Positions 47,582 through 60,400 of a stretch of 64,000 nt of DNA are shown here, in pieces (position 1 is the stretch's first letter; the number at the start of each line of letters is the position of its first letter). The position numbers and the translations under genes are program-made. The stretch comes from Poa pratensis (taxonomy: Eukaryota > Streptophyta > Magnoliopsida > Poales > Poaceae), in contig CAMZMU010000012.1 of assembly GCA_947311845.1 (NCBI GenBank), forward strand, positions 8,498,907-8,562,906, in the 5' to 3' direction. The notes under the pieces were generated by a model. It did not search any database. It saw only the letters and a program-made list of their open reading frames with translations, and was not told the origin of the DNA.

Positions 47582-47599
47582 TCCCCGGCAACGGCGCCA
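47582..47599 (-). promoter_or_regulatory. primer binding site, tRNA-Asp, Gyp-B
   Basis: TGGCGCCGTTGCCGGGGA on the minus strand, 10 bp inside the LTR. The 47383-47581 leader has an AAGCTTGGGGAGG motif near 47490 and no ORF. Confidence 0.9.
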
Positions 47600-47609
47600 G
47601 AAAAGTACT

Positions 47610-49135
47610 TCATAACCCCCAAGAGCAGGGGATCACTGTAGCACCTCTCAATGTGGAAGTAGGGTGTCGATCCGCAGGAGCAAGAAGGAAAAGTTATCTA
47701 TTCCCTACAACTAAAGTGTCACAAGTTTTAGTTGATTATGCACTAAACAAGTTTAAAGAACAAGATGGCTGATTTAATGGATGGAAGTTTAATGTAACAA
47801 AACAAGAATGTAAAAGTGTCCCAATCCTCTTCAATGCAAGAGGACAAGACAAAGGTTTTCTCTTATAGGAACAATGGACATGGGTTCATGGGTTCACTCA
47901 ATCCTCTCTCCCATCTATGATGATTATCATGTTATAGATAAAAAGTACACACAATTGTCATGCTTTAATAGTAAACTTCTATGACGGCTACATGTCCTAA
48001 AACACATAGTTGAAAGAAAATAATCATTTATGTTGCTAGGTCACCCTCGTAAGGCTAGCGTGGTTTGTTGTCACTCCCACATCATACTTCTTCCTTTTTA
48101 CCCCCAGATAAAGAATGTTGGGTTGTATTGTGTCACTCAATACATATGCTGTTGTCACATCGGCCATCCCGTACCTACATACATCATACTTCATAATGGA
48201 CAATATTCTAAACACTAGTGCAATGATTCATATTTCGTGTGCATGACCACATCTCTCTCATCTATCTACACTTGGTGGTGTCAATCACCTCATGACATGG
48301 ATAAACAAGGCATTATGCATAAATCGAACCATCACATGCATCATAGAATATCTCCAAAGTATGACAAGTCATAAAAGATCCAACACAACGGTAAATGCAT
48401 AACAAATATCATCTCATACCACAATATCCACCAGAGGAATTACATAGATAGATCCATACTTATGCAAGGCACATCATATGGACTTCAACAATGATCATAC
48501 ATAGAGAGATTAGATCAAGTTACCACCACAAACCCAAAGTCCAGGGGGTGGACTACTCCCCCTTCATCATGGTGATGATGGTGGAGATGTTGGAGAAGAT
48601 GGAGACCACCCCGGCAGCGCCCCGTCGGAGTTTTCCCTCTCCAATCTGCAGCTCCAGGTCTTCTGTTTCGTGGTTTTGTGTTTCTGCGGCGCTCCCTTCC
48701 GAAAGCCGTCGGGGGACTATTTTTATAGTCGTTTTTAGGTTAAGACGAAGGCACGGGGATGAAGATCGATGGAATCGGAGGCTCGAGGCCCAGGATAGGG
48801 GGTCCCACGTGGCCAAGGAATCTGGCCACGTGGGCCCACCTCTTTTGGCCCTCGGGTTTCCATTTTTTCGCTTCCTTCGCTCCTACGCTTTGTTCCTTCC
48901 AAAAAATGATCCCCGCAAAATATTATGTCATTTGAACGTCGTTTGGGTCCCTGAAACATCAAAATATAGAAAATAGGGTTTTCTGCCAGTGCAGGGTTAA
49001 TTCCAGAAAAATAGGGAAACTGTGAAATATTCCCAAAATCAATATAAAACAATGATATAACCCTTATATGATGCAAATATGATTGAAATATAAGTAATAT
49101 AATGCAAAGTTCATGTATGCATTTTACATGCATCA
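47610..49135 (-). repeat. 5' LTR of Gyp-B
   Basis: 1526 bp, paired with 8309-9800. Its inner edge reads TC instead of TG (47610-47611), a point change of the terminal dinucleotide. Ends CATGCATCA at 49135, followed by GTTGG. Confidence 0.9.
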
Positions 49136-49610
49136 GTTGGGCGCACAGTTCATCATTCTTCAAAAGTTCGGAGCATCTATCTTCATTAAGTTCCTTGATG
49201 AGATTCTCCAAGTCCTGGAAATACCGGCATAGGGGCTTAGCCTTGGCCTTATCCTCAGCATCGAAGACATAAGGCTCTCCATCCTCGTCCCATCTCCCAA
49301 AAAGGATGGAGTAGTGACCCTTCAGCTTCTTGATGTAGCGTCCACAAAGGCGTCTGATCAAGTCTTGCATGATGAGGTTCAGTCCCTTCCCCATGGAGTC
49401 ACTAACCAGCTTGATCTCTATGTTGGGCTCGTTCTCCTGTCCTGGTTGAACCACCTTGATTCCCCAGCAGCCTTCTTTGTGGAACTTCTTCAAGATAAAG
49501 CCCTTGATCTTGGGTAGTGGTAGCTCCAACAGCTCAACTATGTCGAGGAGGTAGCTGCCAAAATGAGTGCCCTCGAAGTCCTCGGCGGTGGTGTAGTTGA
49601 AGCTCGTCAT
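49136..49610 (-). pseudogene. pre-gag ORF of Gyp-C, N-terminal half
   Basis: About 158 residues from ATG at 49610: MTSFNYTTAEDFEGTHFGS, then a globular-looking region with CWGIKVVQPGQENEPN, LIRRLCGRYIKKLKGHY and FQDLENLIKELNEDRCSELL, reaching the Gyp-B border after LCAQ. The other half is 8303-7969; together about 270 residues with a compact N-terminus and a long coiled-coil C-terminus. Located between the primer site and gag, so it would be translated first from the genomic RNA. Function unknown; not a known retrotransposon domain that I recognise. Confidence 0.7.
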
Positions 49611-49790
49611 CCTTAAGTTAGAAGCAAAAACATGGTGTGAGACAAAAATGCATAAGTCTAGATATTATGAGGTAAACAAAAAGAAAAGACAAACAAAAAG
49701 TTTTGGTATACTTTCATACTTAGGAAAATAAATTTTTGGCCAACCTATTTCTATCCAATCCTAGGGTTTCGAACCTACAGGCAACACAGT

Positions 49791-49802
49791 GCTCTGATAC
49801 CA
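49791..49802 (-). promoter_or_regulatory. primer binding site, initiator tRNA-Met, Gyp-C
   Basis: TGGTATCAGAGC on the minus strand, 2 bp inside the 5' LTR. The 49611-49790 leader has no ORF. Confidence 0.9.
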
Positions 49803-49804
49803 TC

Positions 49805-52800
49805 TGTAGCGGACCTGCACTTCGAAAAATGGCAAGGTCCCTGTGTATAGTGCAAGTCCCTGGATCGAATCGCTTGCACACACAGTTACGATGAAATATC
49901 ACAACATTGCATCAATTATTACACGCAGATCCAGATCTTAAAGTATTTCTTACAAGTTGCATAGCTCGAAGCTAGCTTTGAGAGAGTTTGCAGCGGAATA
50001 AAAACAAAAAGCATGGAGTCCTCATCATCTCGATGCAGCCACAGGCGAGCATGTTGGTTGAAGACTCGAAACCCTTGAACGTATTCTTACTCGTCATCTG
50101 AACAACCTGCAACAAGAAAAATGTTGCAACAAGGTGGGTCAGAACCATATAAAATGGAACTGGCAAGTGACACTCTGTGGACACTTAGTGGAAAAACTCT
50201 AATAACCTATATGCATATTTGGCAGGTGGAGTTCAAGGCTATTTGCATAAAGCCAACTTTTTCCTATCTTTTGAAACCATTTTCTTCCTCCAATGAGACA
50301 ATCCCAGCATACACGGTGTCTTTGAGGGACAAGTCCTTATACACTGGGTGTGCTTTCTACCCTTATAGACCCATCAAAATTTTACTTGAGAAGTTGGAAT
50401 GTTGGGATCCTCCGTTGACGTCCTTGATCAGCTGCTCAGAATTGTCCGTAACCGGGGACACGGCTAAGTACTTAGTTTTGACACTCTCGAGACGTTGTGC
50501 ACGTTCACATTTGACTCAATCAGCCCAAACTATCCTCTACACTCCATTAGTGATAAGGAAAAGGAGAAGATTGAGACGAGACTTTTCAGAAGTTGTGTTC
50601 CCATGATCATACCAGGAGACCACCGCCCACCTATCAACCCTACATCTGTCGATCTCCTGACCCAGGTCCACAACAATGTACTCCGTCAAGACAGAGCCCA
50701 TATGACAAATGGCTGCACTGGAAGCAATCTTCACTTGGAGTAACTTCAAATCCCTTTGTCCCTGGGTGGCAATCCGCAAGTGAGCCAATCTCAGGTAAAA
50801 CCATAGAAATGGCCCTGAGTAGCCACTCAACCATAAACCACCATAGCAAAACCAATCCACCCAGGAGTTTTATTGACTTAGTAGAATTTAGGTTTTTATA
50901 AAACAACCTTTTGCATAGCATCACCATATTTCTACTAAGTGATAATAGGATTCTAGACCAACTAGTATAGGGTGCTATTCTACACAGTTTTAGCATAGCA
51001 ATACTATCCAACACCTACACATGCTTAGGGAAAATATACTACTCATGCATAGAAAAAATATTTAGGAAAAAATATGAATGTGCCATTTGCCTTGGCAGCA
51101 AGAAGAGCAGTAGTCACAGCTGCAAAAGTCCTCGTTTCCCTCCGAAAATTCTAACACATGAAACAAGCCACAATCAACATACAACAAATATAACAATACA
51201 ATAAAATATGATATGCGTGAAATGCAATTTAAAACACAAGAAACTAATATACTAATTTCTCTGGTTTTATAAATCATGCATGAAGTCGAAAATGCTAATA
51301 AAATAATTTCTAACCAAACTAATAAACAAAACATATTAAAAGGACAATAACACAAGATTAATGTTTTCTGTAATTTAAAATTTTTAACCAAAAATATAAG
51401 ACAGTGCTACTGGACACAGGGCATCTAAACAAATTTCTTCAATTGGATTCACTCAAAAATACTTTTTATAATAGGAGATATGCCAAATTTACTCAAATAA
51501 CACATTTGAAATTTGAATAAATTTAAACTTGGCAGAACAGTAAACTAACAGATCTAAAATAAACTACAGATCCAGAGGATCACAAATATATAAAATTTAT
51601 TAATTTTGGCCAAACAGAACTAAAGTTATTGAATTTACAAGATTTGGTTAAATTCTGTTTAAAACAGAAAAACAGAAACTAAACAGGCCACGTGGCGCTC
51701 TCTGATTGGTTGAAAAAGTTTCGGCCAGGGAAATAACAGGAGCCGTTAGATCTACATTAAAACAGACGGCTCAGATCTACTCGTACCGCTTCGCAAAATA
51801 AAATAAACCATAACCGTCAGATCTAGATCTGACGGTCCAGATCTAAACCAACTAAAGCGAGCGGCGCTCCCGCCGAAACCTAGCCGGAGAACGCAACGCA
51901 GCGGCGACACGCACGGCATCACACGTTCCCGGAGATCTACGGGGTTTGGGGATGAACGGATCATACCGTGAGGAAGCAGGAGTCGAGGCGGTCGTGGTGG
52001 CGAGGTTGGAGGTGGCGGGGTGCTCTGGTTCTCCGTCAATCGTTCGCCGAAGTTGCAGATGACGGCGGGTGGCCTCGGGTGAGTACGGACACGACGTTTT
52101 GGCGCACAGAAAAATACAAGACCGTGTCAAAAAGATGCGCAAGTAGAAAGTAAAGAGAAAGGAAGAGATGGGAGGGCTCGGGGTGTCCTGGACTCGCCGG
52201 AAATGGAGAACCCTCACCGGCGGCAGTGGCGGAACTCCGTGGATGAAATCGAGCAGCCCTGTGGCTCTCGAGCTAGGGTTTGTGGGAGAAAATGCAGAGG
52301 AGGGTGTGGGGTATAAGTAGGTGTTAACAAGGGAAGGAAATCATGGCTTTAATCGCTCGGATCGAAGAGAGGAATCGGTGCTGGTCTCCTGCCTGGAATG
52401 GGAGCGTGATTTGGGGGAGAGGAGGATGACGCTGACGTGGCTGTCGGTGCTGACGTGCGGGGCCCGCATGTCAGCGAGACCAAGGGAAAATAAAGAGAGG
52501 GGCGCGCGTGGGCTTCTGCTGGGCTGCTGCGCCTGAGGTAAGTTGGCCTGGGCTGGGTTGTCTCGGGCAAGGTGGCCTTCTTCTTCTTCTTTTTTTTGTC
52601 CTTTTTCTTTTCTAAAAACTTTTATAACTTTTTTTTTAAACTCTGAATTGATTCGAACCAATTTGCAAAATTTTGAAAATCAAACCTTATCAAAATAAAC
52701 TAATTGGTAACACTTTCACACAATTTCATTTACAAAAGAAAACTTGGGCAATAAAGATTATTATAACCCATTGTTTTAAAGAAAATAGTTTTATTTCCGT

Positions 52801-53001
52801 TGACGGGACACGTTCCGTCGGACTTCGTTCCCGGTTACCCGTATTAGCGTTCCCGTCCACGTTTTCGCCCAGTTTTCATTTGTTTCACCGTAACGGACGT
52901 GCTGGCCGTTGACGGGACACATTCCGTCGGACTTCGTTCCCGGTTACCCGTATAGCCTGCCATGCTTGAAAATTTTATTTTGTGAAAATTGGGATGTTAC
53001 A
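49805..53001 (-). repeat. 5' LTR of Gyp-C
   Basis: 3197 bp. In element direction it starts TGTAACATCCCAATTTTC (53001) and ends GGTCCGCTACA (49805). A GC-rich section at about 51850-52560 probably holds promoter and leader. A duplicated block (GACGGGACAC(G/A)TTCCGTCGGAC and CGTTCCCGGTTACCCGTAT) occurs at 52801-52845 and 52911-52953. Frames in the LTR are not supported as genes. Confidence 0.85.
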
Positions 53002-53494
53002 GGCCCTACGCATATATAAAACTCACATATATATAGGTCTGACGACCTAACCACTTCACCGACGCAACTTATCCCGCATGAAGATACTGCAATGATAGGG
53101 CAAAACCATATGAAATCATGTGATAACATGGCTCATACTTGGTTTTAAATGTTCATATGACCTACCCTAAACAACCGGGTGGCAAATTACATTGGTCTAT
53201 AGCCGCTCTCAAGGCTAGTCAAAGGGGTCCCTCCCAAGGATTTCGACCGAAATGGCACACGCCTGAGCGCCTGAATCCTACCAAATCCTAGGTTGTCCCA
53301 TATGTACGAATAAACGTGTGTTGGTATGTGGAAATATCCAAGATCAAAATCCTAGAGCTCTGACCCCACTTCACAGACGAAACTTATCATGCATGAAGTT
53401 CATGCACCGGTAGGGCAAAACCCCTGGTTCGGGTGCACCATATGGTATCATGTGATAACATGGGCTCATAGTTGGCTTTTAAAATGGTCATATG
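53002..53494. repeat. pre-existing DNA with two diverged repeat copies
   Basis: 53042-53160 and 53359-53494 are related (both contain ACTTCAC, CGCATGAAG or GCATGAAG, TAGGGCAAAACC, ATCATGTGATAACATG and TTCATATG or GTCATATG), spaced about 317 bp. Could be part of a tandem satellite-like array. CACTA-G interrupts the second copy, with ATG as target triplet (53492-53494). Confidence 0.6.
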
Positions 53495-54240
53495 CACTAT
53501 AACAAATCCGGCGATCCGGGACGATTCCATAACGTGGTGGTCGTGCTTCAAAATGTCGTGAGGTGTTATCCTCGACGTTTCACGCGACGTTCTGATAAAG
53601 TCAGGGATCGAGTGTCATAGGCGATTCTACGACGGTCTGGTGCACCTCCAATCGTCGCGGGAAATCCTCGACGTTTCGACATTCGTCGTGAGCAACTAGG
53701 CCGGCCCGTTATCAGGCCCACAAAGTATGCCGCATGACGTCATAGTGCCGTGACGTTTTAGTTACGTCGCCATCCATCCCATTGCGGTATCCGTTTATGG
53801 CATCACCTTTCCCGTTGTATGACGTCACACCCCTTACGACGTTTACGTTTCGTCGCGGCTCTACGCAATCAGAAATCCACACGTGTACGGTTCACAAGGT
53901 TCCACGTGAGCCATATCCGTGATGGATCTGTTTCATCGTCGTTCATTTTGCTGACGTCACCCGATTCCACAACGTTTTACTTTCGTCGTCACGGCGCAAA
54001 TCAGAAGGTGCCGCGTGTCTCGTCCATAAGGTTCCACGTGGCACGTGTCGCAACGATTTTATTTTCGACTCGGGATTGTAATAACCAATCAAATGTCGCC
54101 ACGTGTACCAGCGATATGTGCCCACGTGGTCTTCCGTCCGTGACATAATGTATCCATCGCAATACTACTCCGGGCGGTCCGGGCGGATATAAAAAGCTAG
54201 CAATACTTGTTTTCACAGCAAAGCTAGCGATACTTTAATA
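53495..54240. repeat. terminal and subterminal repeats of CACTA-G
   Basis: CACTATAACAAAT terminus, then many degenerate direct and inverted copies of CGACGTTT, GTCGTG and CCACGTG over about 700 bp. 54241-54439 is the non-coding 3' flank of the gene. No ORF here is supported. Confidence 0.75.
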
Positions 54241-54439
54241 CATATATTTATAATAAGTGGTCACAGGCTTGATCACCATCACTGGCATCAAACTCCATCT
54301 GGTATACTTCACAGCCTTACAAAGGCCACCAGGAACATATAGTTTCAGCCTCCCGAAGGGGCACCAAAAAGCCTCACCAAGGGCACTTACCAAAAAACCA
54401 CCAAACAACCACAGATGAAGGGAACCAGTTCCAGATCAG

Positions 54440-57400
54440 CTACCCAGTTCCATCTTTCGATGCTACTATTCTCACTAGCTTCTGAATAAGGAGAGCGACA
54501 GCTTCGTGTGCCTTCTTTGACGCCGCTTGTTCCTCCCGCATCGCCTGGATCTGTGCTTGAAGGATGTTCCTGTCTGCCTCGCTTTGTTCCTTCGACTACT
54601 GAAAATGGCGAACTAATGCCTGCAGTTCATGCTTCCCTGCTCTCTCAGCATCAAGCTGAAGCTGCAGCTGAGATTTTGTTGCTTTTGTGCGGCTTGATAT
54701 CAAACCTACATTCTTCAGGAATGTAGGTTTCCTTTTGTCTTTACAGAGCACCTCAGCGACAGCTTCGGTAGCAGAAAGAGGTTGGATGTGAGGACCCCGG
54801 ATTAACTATCCGAGATACTCGTTATGTTTCCTGCAACAATCCCATGATCAGTCTGTTGTTGCACATAACTCGAATTGGCATCACAGTACACCCATAAATA
54901 CCGAATAAATATACTTACTTGATTGAAGCCGTAACTTCAACAGGTACTTGCAGCGGAAATCACCAAACAACGTGGAGCCCAAGTCATTTGCCATACGACC
55001 CTACAGGCAGCTGACTGGGAAGCGCCCTAGTTCGCATTGACGTCAGTGAATGCCCTTTTTCTCTTCGAGCGGCTCTTCTTCAAAATCTGGCTAAGACAAT
55101 AGCCAGGGACGAAACCAATATGAGTACATTTGAATGTACTCGCAAACTACCCCCGGAGTGAGCATGCACTACTCTTTTTATTGTTTAAATAAAATTTCGT
55201 TTGCTTTGAAAACTCTATATCCTTGTTGAAAAAGAGAAGGACAGACTTTTGTTTAATAAAACCTTGTTTTGAAACCTCTATATCTTTATTGAAAAAGGAA
55301 AGAAGGCTTTTAGAACTTTTCCCATAAATCTGTCTTTGTAAGAAGTCTCTTTAAAATCTTTTCCCGAAATATATCTTTGTTGAAAAGTGATAAGAAGTCT
55401 CTTTTAAAACATTTTCCCGGAAATTCACCATTTTGTTTATTTCCCCAAAACTCCTCCTTTTTCGACCATAGCCCTTCATGGTCAAAACATTTTCCAACAA
55501 CCTCATGCCAGCCCTTCGGTATAGTTGCATAAAACATTTTCCACTTTCAAATCACAAAACTCAGCACTTCTCGACCATAGCCCGTTATGGTCTTCTTCTT
55601 TCCCAGCAACCTCATACCAGCCCGTCGGTATAGTTGCAGATACAACACATCTCCATTTTATTTTCAAATCTCAAAACTTTGCAAAACTTGCACATAGGTC
55701 AAGGTAGGGCCTCCCAACTGTCCATATCCGAGGACTCGGCTATTCGAATAGTTTTACCCTCTGCAGAGGTAGCACGCTTTCCCCACATCCATCCGGTAAC
55801 TCATCGTGTCAGCCACGTCCCGCCATACAAGGTGTATGCGAAGTTGAGTCACCGACCATAGCCTGTCCTTTGCTCATGCTAGTATCGGACCCTGCCGCTA
55901 CGAAACTTTCCAACAGACTTAACCCAGCCCGTCGGAATCTAAGTGTGAGGACTCGTAGTTCTACCCGGCGATTTATGGTGGAACCTTCAATCCTCTTTCT
56001 CCAATACACTCATACCAACCCTGTTGGCAGACTTCTCTTAAGAGGACCCAGGTCAGGGGGTAGGTCCTCAGACCATCCCCTCATGGAACGGGGTCATCCC
56101 CGGTGTTGAGGCATCCCATACTAATATGAGCAAACTATATGACTACGCCCTTTCCCATATGTGGGTAAATGTGGTCGCACAGGGTATCGGCTGGTCGACG
56201 TAAGTACAAGGACACAATGTGCATTTTTCATAAACATCACCATTCTCCATTTTTCCACTTCAACACCGACATCTCGGCATTCCATATCCACACAAGTATT
56301 TTCAAAGGAGTTTGGAGTAAACAATATTTTTCCCATCCTATAGTTTGAAAAAGAAATTCCAGCTAATATCTCCATATAGGGTGTCAAAATAATATACTTG
56401 TAATTTGGAAAAAGGGTTTTCAAAATCATAGCTTTAGTGGCAACACCACATAAATCACTTATGCTCTTTATAAGTAAAACATGTGAACCAAAATAGATGT
56501 ATATAAATGCAAGCTCAGAGGATAGCTTGCCTGATTCCAGCATAATGTCCCTGGACTTCTCCTCACTGATCAAGAAATAAACTCTGATTCCTCTTCAATA
56601 AATTCTCTCCAAATATCACTCCGGTAGCGTTTATATCTAGCGTCGCGAACATGAAAATAAAACAACACACAATAAGCAAACCAAACCACAAGTGGTATAC
56701 AAACAAGTAATCAAACCACAACATAGTACTAGTTTAATCAAGCAACAAACTAGGATCTACTCTAAGAATACTTCAAGGAAAACTGTCTTAATAACAAGCC
56801 TAGCACAATTTATTTACTAAAGCTACAACAATCATAAATAAAGATACAAGTTGAACTAAAAACAAACACTAAACAACCATCACCACACTTAGCTAGATGC
56901 TATCAAGTAATTAACCCAATCAAGCAAAACAACACATAACCACATGTTTAACTCTATGCTTAACAAAACAATTTACTTAACAAGCCCATTTACTCAGACA
57001 AAATTATAAAGGCATTATACTAGCAGGAGTATAACACCATACACATGCCAAAACAAAAGGGCACAAGGGCATTCTCAATTAGAGGTAATTAACAACCATT
57101 TTTCCTAATCAGGAAATACTTCAGAGAAAAGTTAAGCCACCAATTAATCTTTGTAATTCAAAATATCTCACCAAGCTAAGGTGGATACAGTAACAAGATA
57201 CTTAAGCTAGTACTCAACTCAAGGATCATCAAGTTTATCAAGCAATGCAAACATATTACTAACACCAACATGTCTAACAAATACCACTAACAGTACTAAC
57301 ATATTATAACCTGCTAAACAATAATAACATGCAAGCAACAGTACCACACAATCATTAACCAGCAAGGCATACATGTTAATCACACACAATATTCTCACAT

Positions 57401-60400
57401 CAAAATAAACAAGCTTAACAAACTCCTAATTACTAGGAGAAAAGCTATATAGGGAATAAAACCCTAACAAATACATGACTCACAAGTAGTTCTCCTAACA
57501 TGCTAGTAAAATAAGGAAACATGCCACAACAGTGGGTTGCAACCCTACACATGCTAGGAAACACATTTATAACCACAAAGTTATAACACAACAATTAATT
57601 AAAGGCCTAATAAAAATAGGCAGAAAAGGTCTAAACCTTATAATTAGCACCACAGTCAATCAGTGACTCCTAAATTCAAACCAAGCTAGGGATATGTTCT
57701 CCTACACATATAGAAGACAAACCAATTGGATTTACTCCAAAAATCATCTCACAAAAATCTACAAAAATCACCAAAGTGCCACTGGTGTGTTTACAAGAAT
57801 GAATAGAACTTTTGTTTTAGGTTTCATTTGCAAGCAAGACCAACAGATCTCGAAAGGTATCACTTCAGGCTTTCCATAGAATTTTAGTTTGAAATCTTTG
57901 GAGTTGTAAAACTCTAGATATTAAATATTTAGTGAAAAAGATACTTTTGACAAGATTTAATCTAGACAACATTTTAAATTATATTTTTGCAAACAGCCAG
58001 TTCTGGATGTTTAAGAAAACACATAAGAACACTACAAAATTTAAATCACTCAAACATCTATCACAGATCTAGCACAATCGAATTAAAGCTACACTGCAAT
58101 TTAACAGGAAATAAGAACAGAGAATAGATTTATTAAAGAAAAACATGAACGGGCCAGATCTGGCCCAGATCTGGCCGTGCAGCACAGGGCGCGGCCCAGC
58201 TAACGGCCCAAGCCCGACGTGAAGCGGTACGAGGCCTTCGTCTTCCTCCCGAACGAGCACGACCGAGCGAGGCGAGCTGGAGCTCCGGGTGAAGACGGTG
58301 TCGGCGTCTCCGGCGCTCCTAAAAGAAATAGCGATTGTCCACGAGTTAGCTCACGAGGAGGGGATCTCAGGGAGACTAGAATGGCGTGGAATGGTGGACG
58401 GAGCTGCTCGTGAGCTTCCCGGCAAGGTGGCGGCCGGAGCGGAAGAGGATGAGCTCGGAGGGGACAAATCCAGGTGCCCCTTCTCGATTCCTTGGACGGA
58501 GATGCAGAGGACGACGAGGCGGTGTCGATGGTGGTCCTAGAATTGCTCGGGGAGGCTCCAATCGCCGGCGATGTGCGACGGCAGCCCGAGCTAGGGTTCG
58601 GCCATGGAGAGAAACAGAGGGAGAGGGAGAGAGCAGGAGGGCGAGTGAGAGATGAAGGAGAGCAGAGCGTCGTGGTGGGGGGGCCTCTTTATCCTTCTTC
58701 GACGCGGCAGGAGAGCGCGAGGGGGGGTCCGGGCGGCGAGCGACGTCGAGCGAGGACGAGGAACATGGCGCCGTGCCGTGCGGCCACTGTGGCTACAGGA
58801 AGAAGATCAAGATTTTGCAGAAAACCCCCTAGACTTCTCTTCCCATTTACATCCAGGTCCTTTTCTGCTTCTTTTATTTCCTTTTAAAACCAGCAGCATT
58901 TTAGGGAATTAATTGGGGCAGTAAAACATTTTATAAAAATTTGAAAATATTCATGTAGCCTCCTCATAACACGTAGAAGCTCCACAAAAATTGAGGTGTC
59001 AAAATAAAATGTTTTGAACAACTTTTGTTCATAGGGTTTAAATATGGCATTTTTCTTAAAAACAAATTTATAATCCTTTAGAAATTTTAAAGCAAGTTCA
59101 AATATTATTTTTGAACTCTTGGAACTTCCTTGACAAATATATTAACTTCACATAGTTTTTATTTTCATAGAGAAAATATTTGTTTGAAGGAAATAGATAG
59201 TTAAGTAGGGAAAGTAATTTATTAAGATCATTTCTTTAATTCATGATCTTAATTTTCCATTTGTTGAATAATTTGAGGAGTTTGCTTTAAATTTAAGTCA
59301 CATTCCAAATTTGGGACCAGTGGGTTTCCAACTTAGCACTCAAGTACATTGGTGTAATTATCCACCCAAGCAAACAATAAGACAAGAATTAACAATCAAT
59401 ACAATCATAAGTCCAACAAGCAAACAATCACAACAAGATCAACATCACTTCCAAGTCCACACAATTCAAACCACAAGAATTAATCACACCACCATTTACA
59501 TAATTAGCAATACTATCTTATAAAAATGATCACACTTAATTATGACAAGATGATGTTTAAAATTATCTCAGCTCCACCTTTGTATTTTTGAAAAGGGTTT
59601 TGAGCAAGACAACATATGTGGGGTAATATATTTCCCACTTGTGTTCTTTTTAAAATGAAGTGATAATCAAAGTTTATAAAATGGGAGTTGCATACACATG
59701 CAAAATACCAGGGTTGAGAAATAGGTAGGAGATAGCATATAGATCCCCATAATTTTGGAAACACATAATTTTGGAAATACTTTTACTTTCTCAAATACTG
59801 GTATTAGTTTTGGTTGCTGATAAACCAGGTGTCATTGAAATGGAGTTGGCCAAAATAAGAATGGAAAAGATACATGGAATATTTTCTTGTCATAACATGA
59901 TCACCAAAGTTAAATATATTTTTATATTGGTTGGGTCTTATATTTACTAGTCAAACAACTTAAACAACAAGTCACACAAGTTCAAACATAGCAATGGGAA
60001 GGAAAACACAATCATCAGTGAAACATTTCAAAAAGTTTTTGTTGGTTCTGAATTTTGGGTCTTGTAAAACTAAGTTTTTCTTAGTTCCAAAATTTGGGAT
60101 GTTACATTGGATCACAGAGCCATCTTCTAAGGTTGATACCACCATCTTCGATTCCATTTCAGCCTAAAAAAACATGTAAAAGCATAAGATGTAACAGCAT
60201 CTGAACTAGCTTGTATGGCACATTGATATGAAATACACATGACAAGCATGTAACGAACATGGATGAAAAATAGCAGATGACAAGCGTCTACAAAACATAG
60301 TTCGAAACCATGCTGAAATAACACCACGCCCAAGTGCAGATTTTACCAGTTTTATTTGGTGGTGCTGAAATGACAAGGGATCTGAATGTACAAGGATAGA

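Larger units (their letters stand above)
8309..49135 (-). mobile_element. Gyp-B: complete Gypsy-like element split by Gyp-A
   Basis: LTRs at 8309-9800 and 47610-49135, flanked by GTTGG at 8304-8308 and 49136-49140 (target duplication). Primer site for tRNA-Asp at 47582-47599 fixes the orientation as minus. Own sequence, without nested insertions, is about 6.8 kb: both LTRs, 9801-10184 and 44182-47609. It lacks gag, protease, RT and integrase; the only sizeable ORF is 46753-47382, of unknown function. It is therefore non-autonomous. U3 and 3' internal sequences are shared with Gyp-D. Confidence 0.9.
49136..53001 (-). mobile_element. Gyp-C: right portion (5' LTR, primer site, start of pre-gag ORF)
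   Basis: Joins 6000-8308 across Gyp-B. Contains the complete 5' LTR and leader. Whatever flanks it on the right (53002 onward, GGCCC expected as the target duplication) is the older host sequence. Confidence 0.85.

Noticed and set aside
50121..50606. 161-codon plus-strand ORF in the Gyp-C LTR
   Set aside because: Within an LTR, opposite to element orientation, no recognisable domain.
58069..58912. Cluster of ORFs in the GC-rich part of solo LTR F
   Set aside because: Multiple overlapping frames on both strands in an LTR promoter region; no domain.
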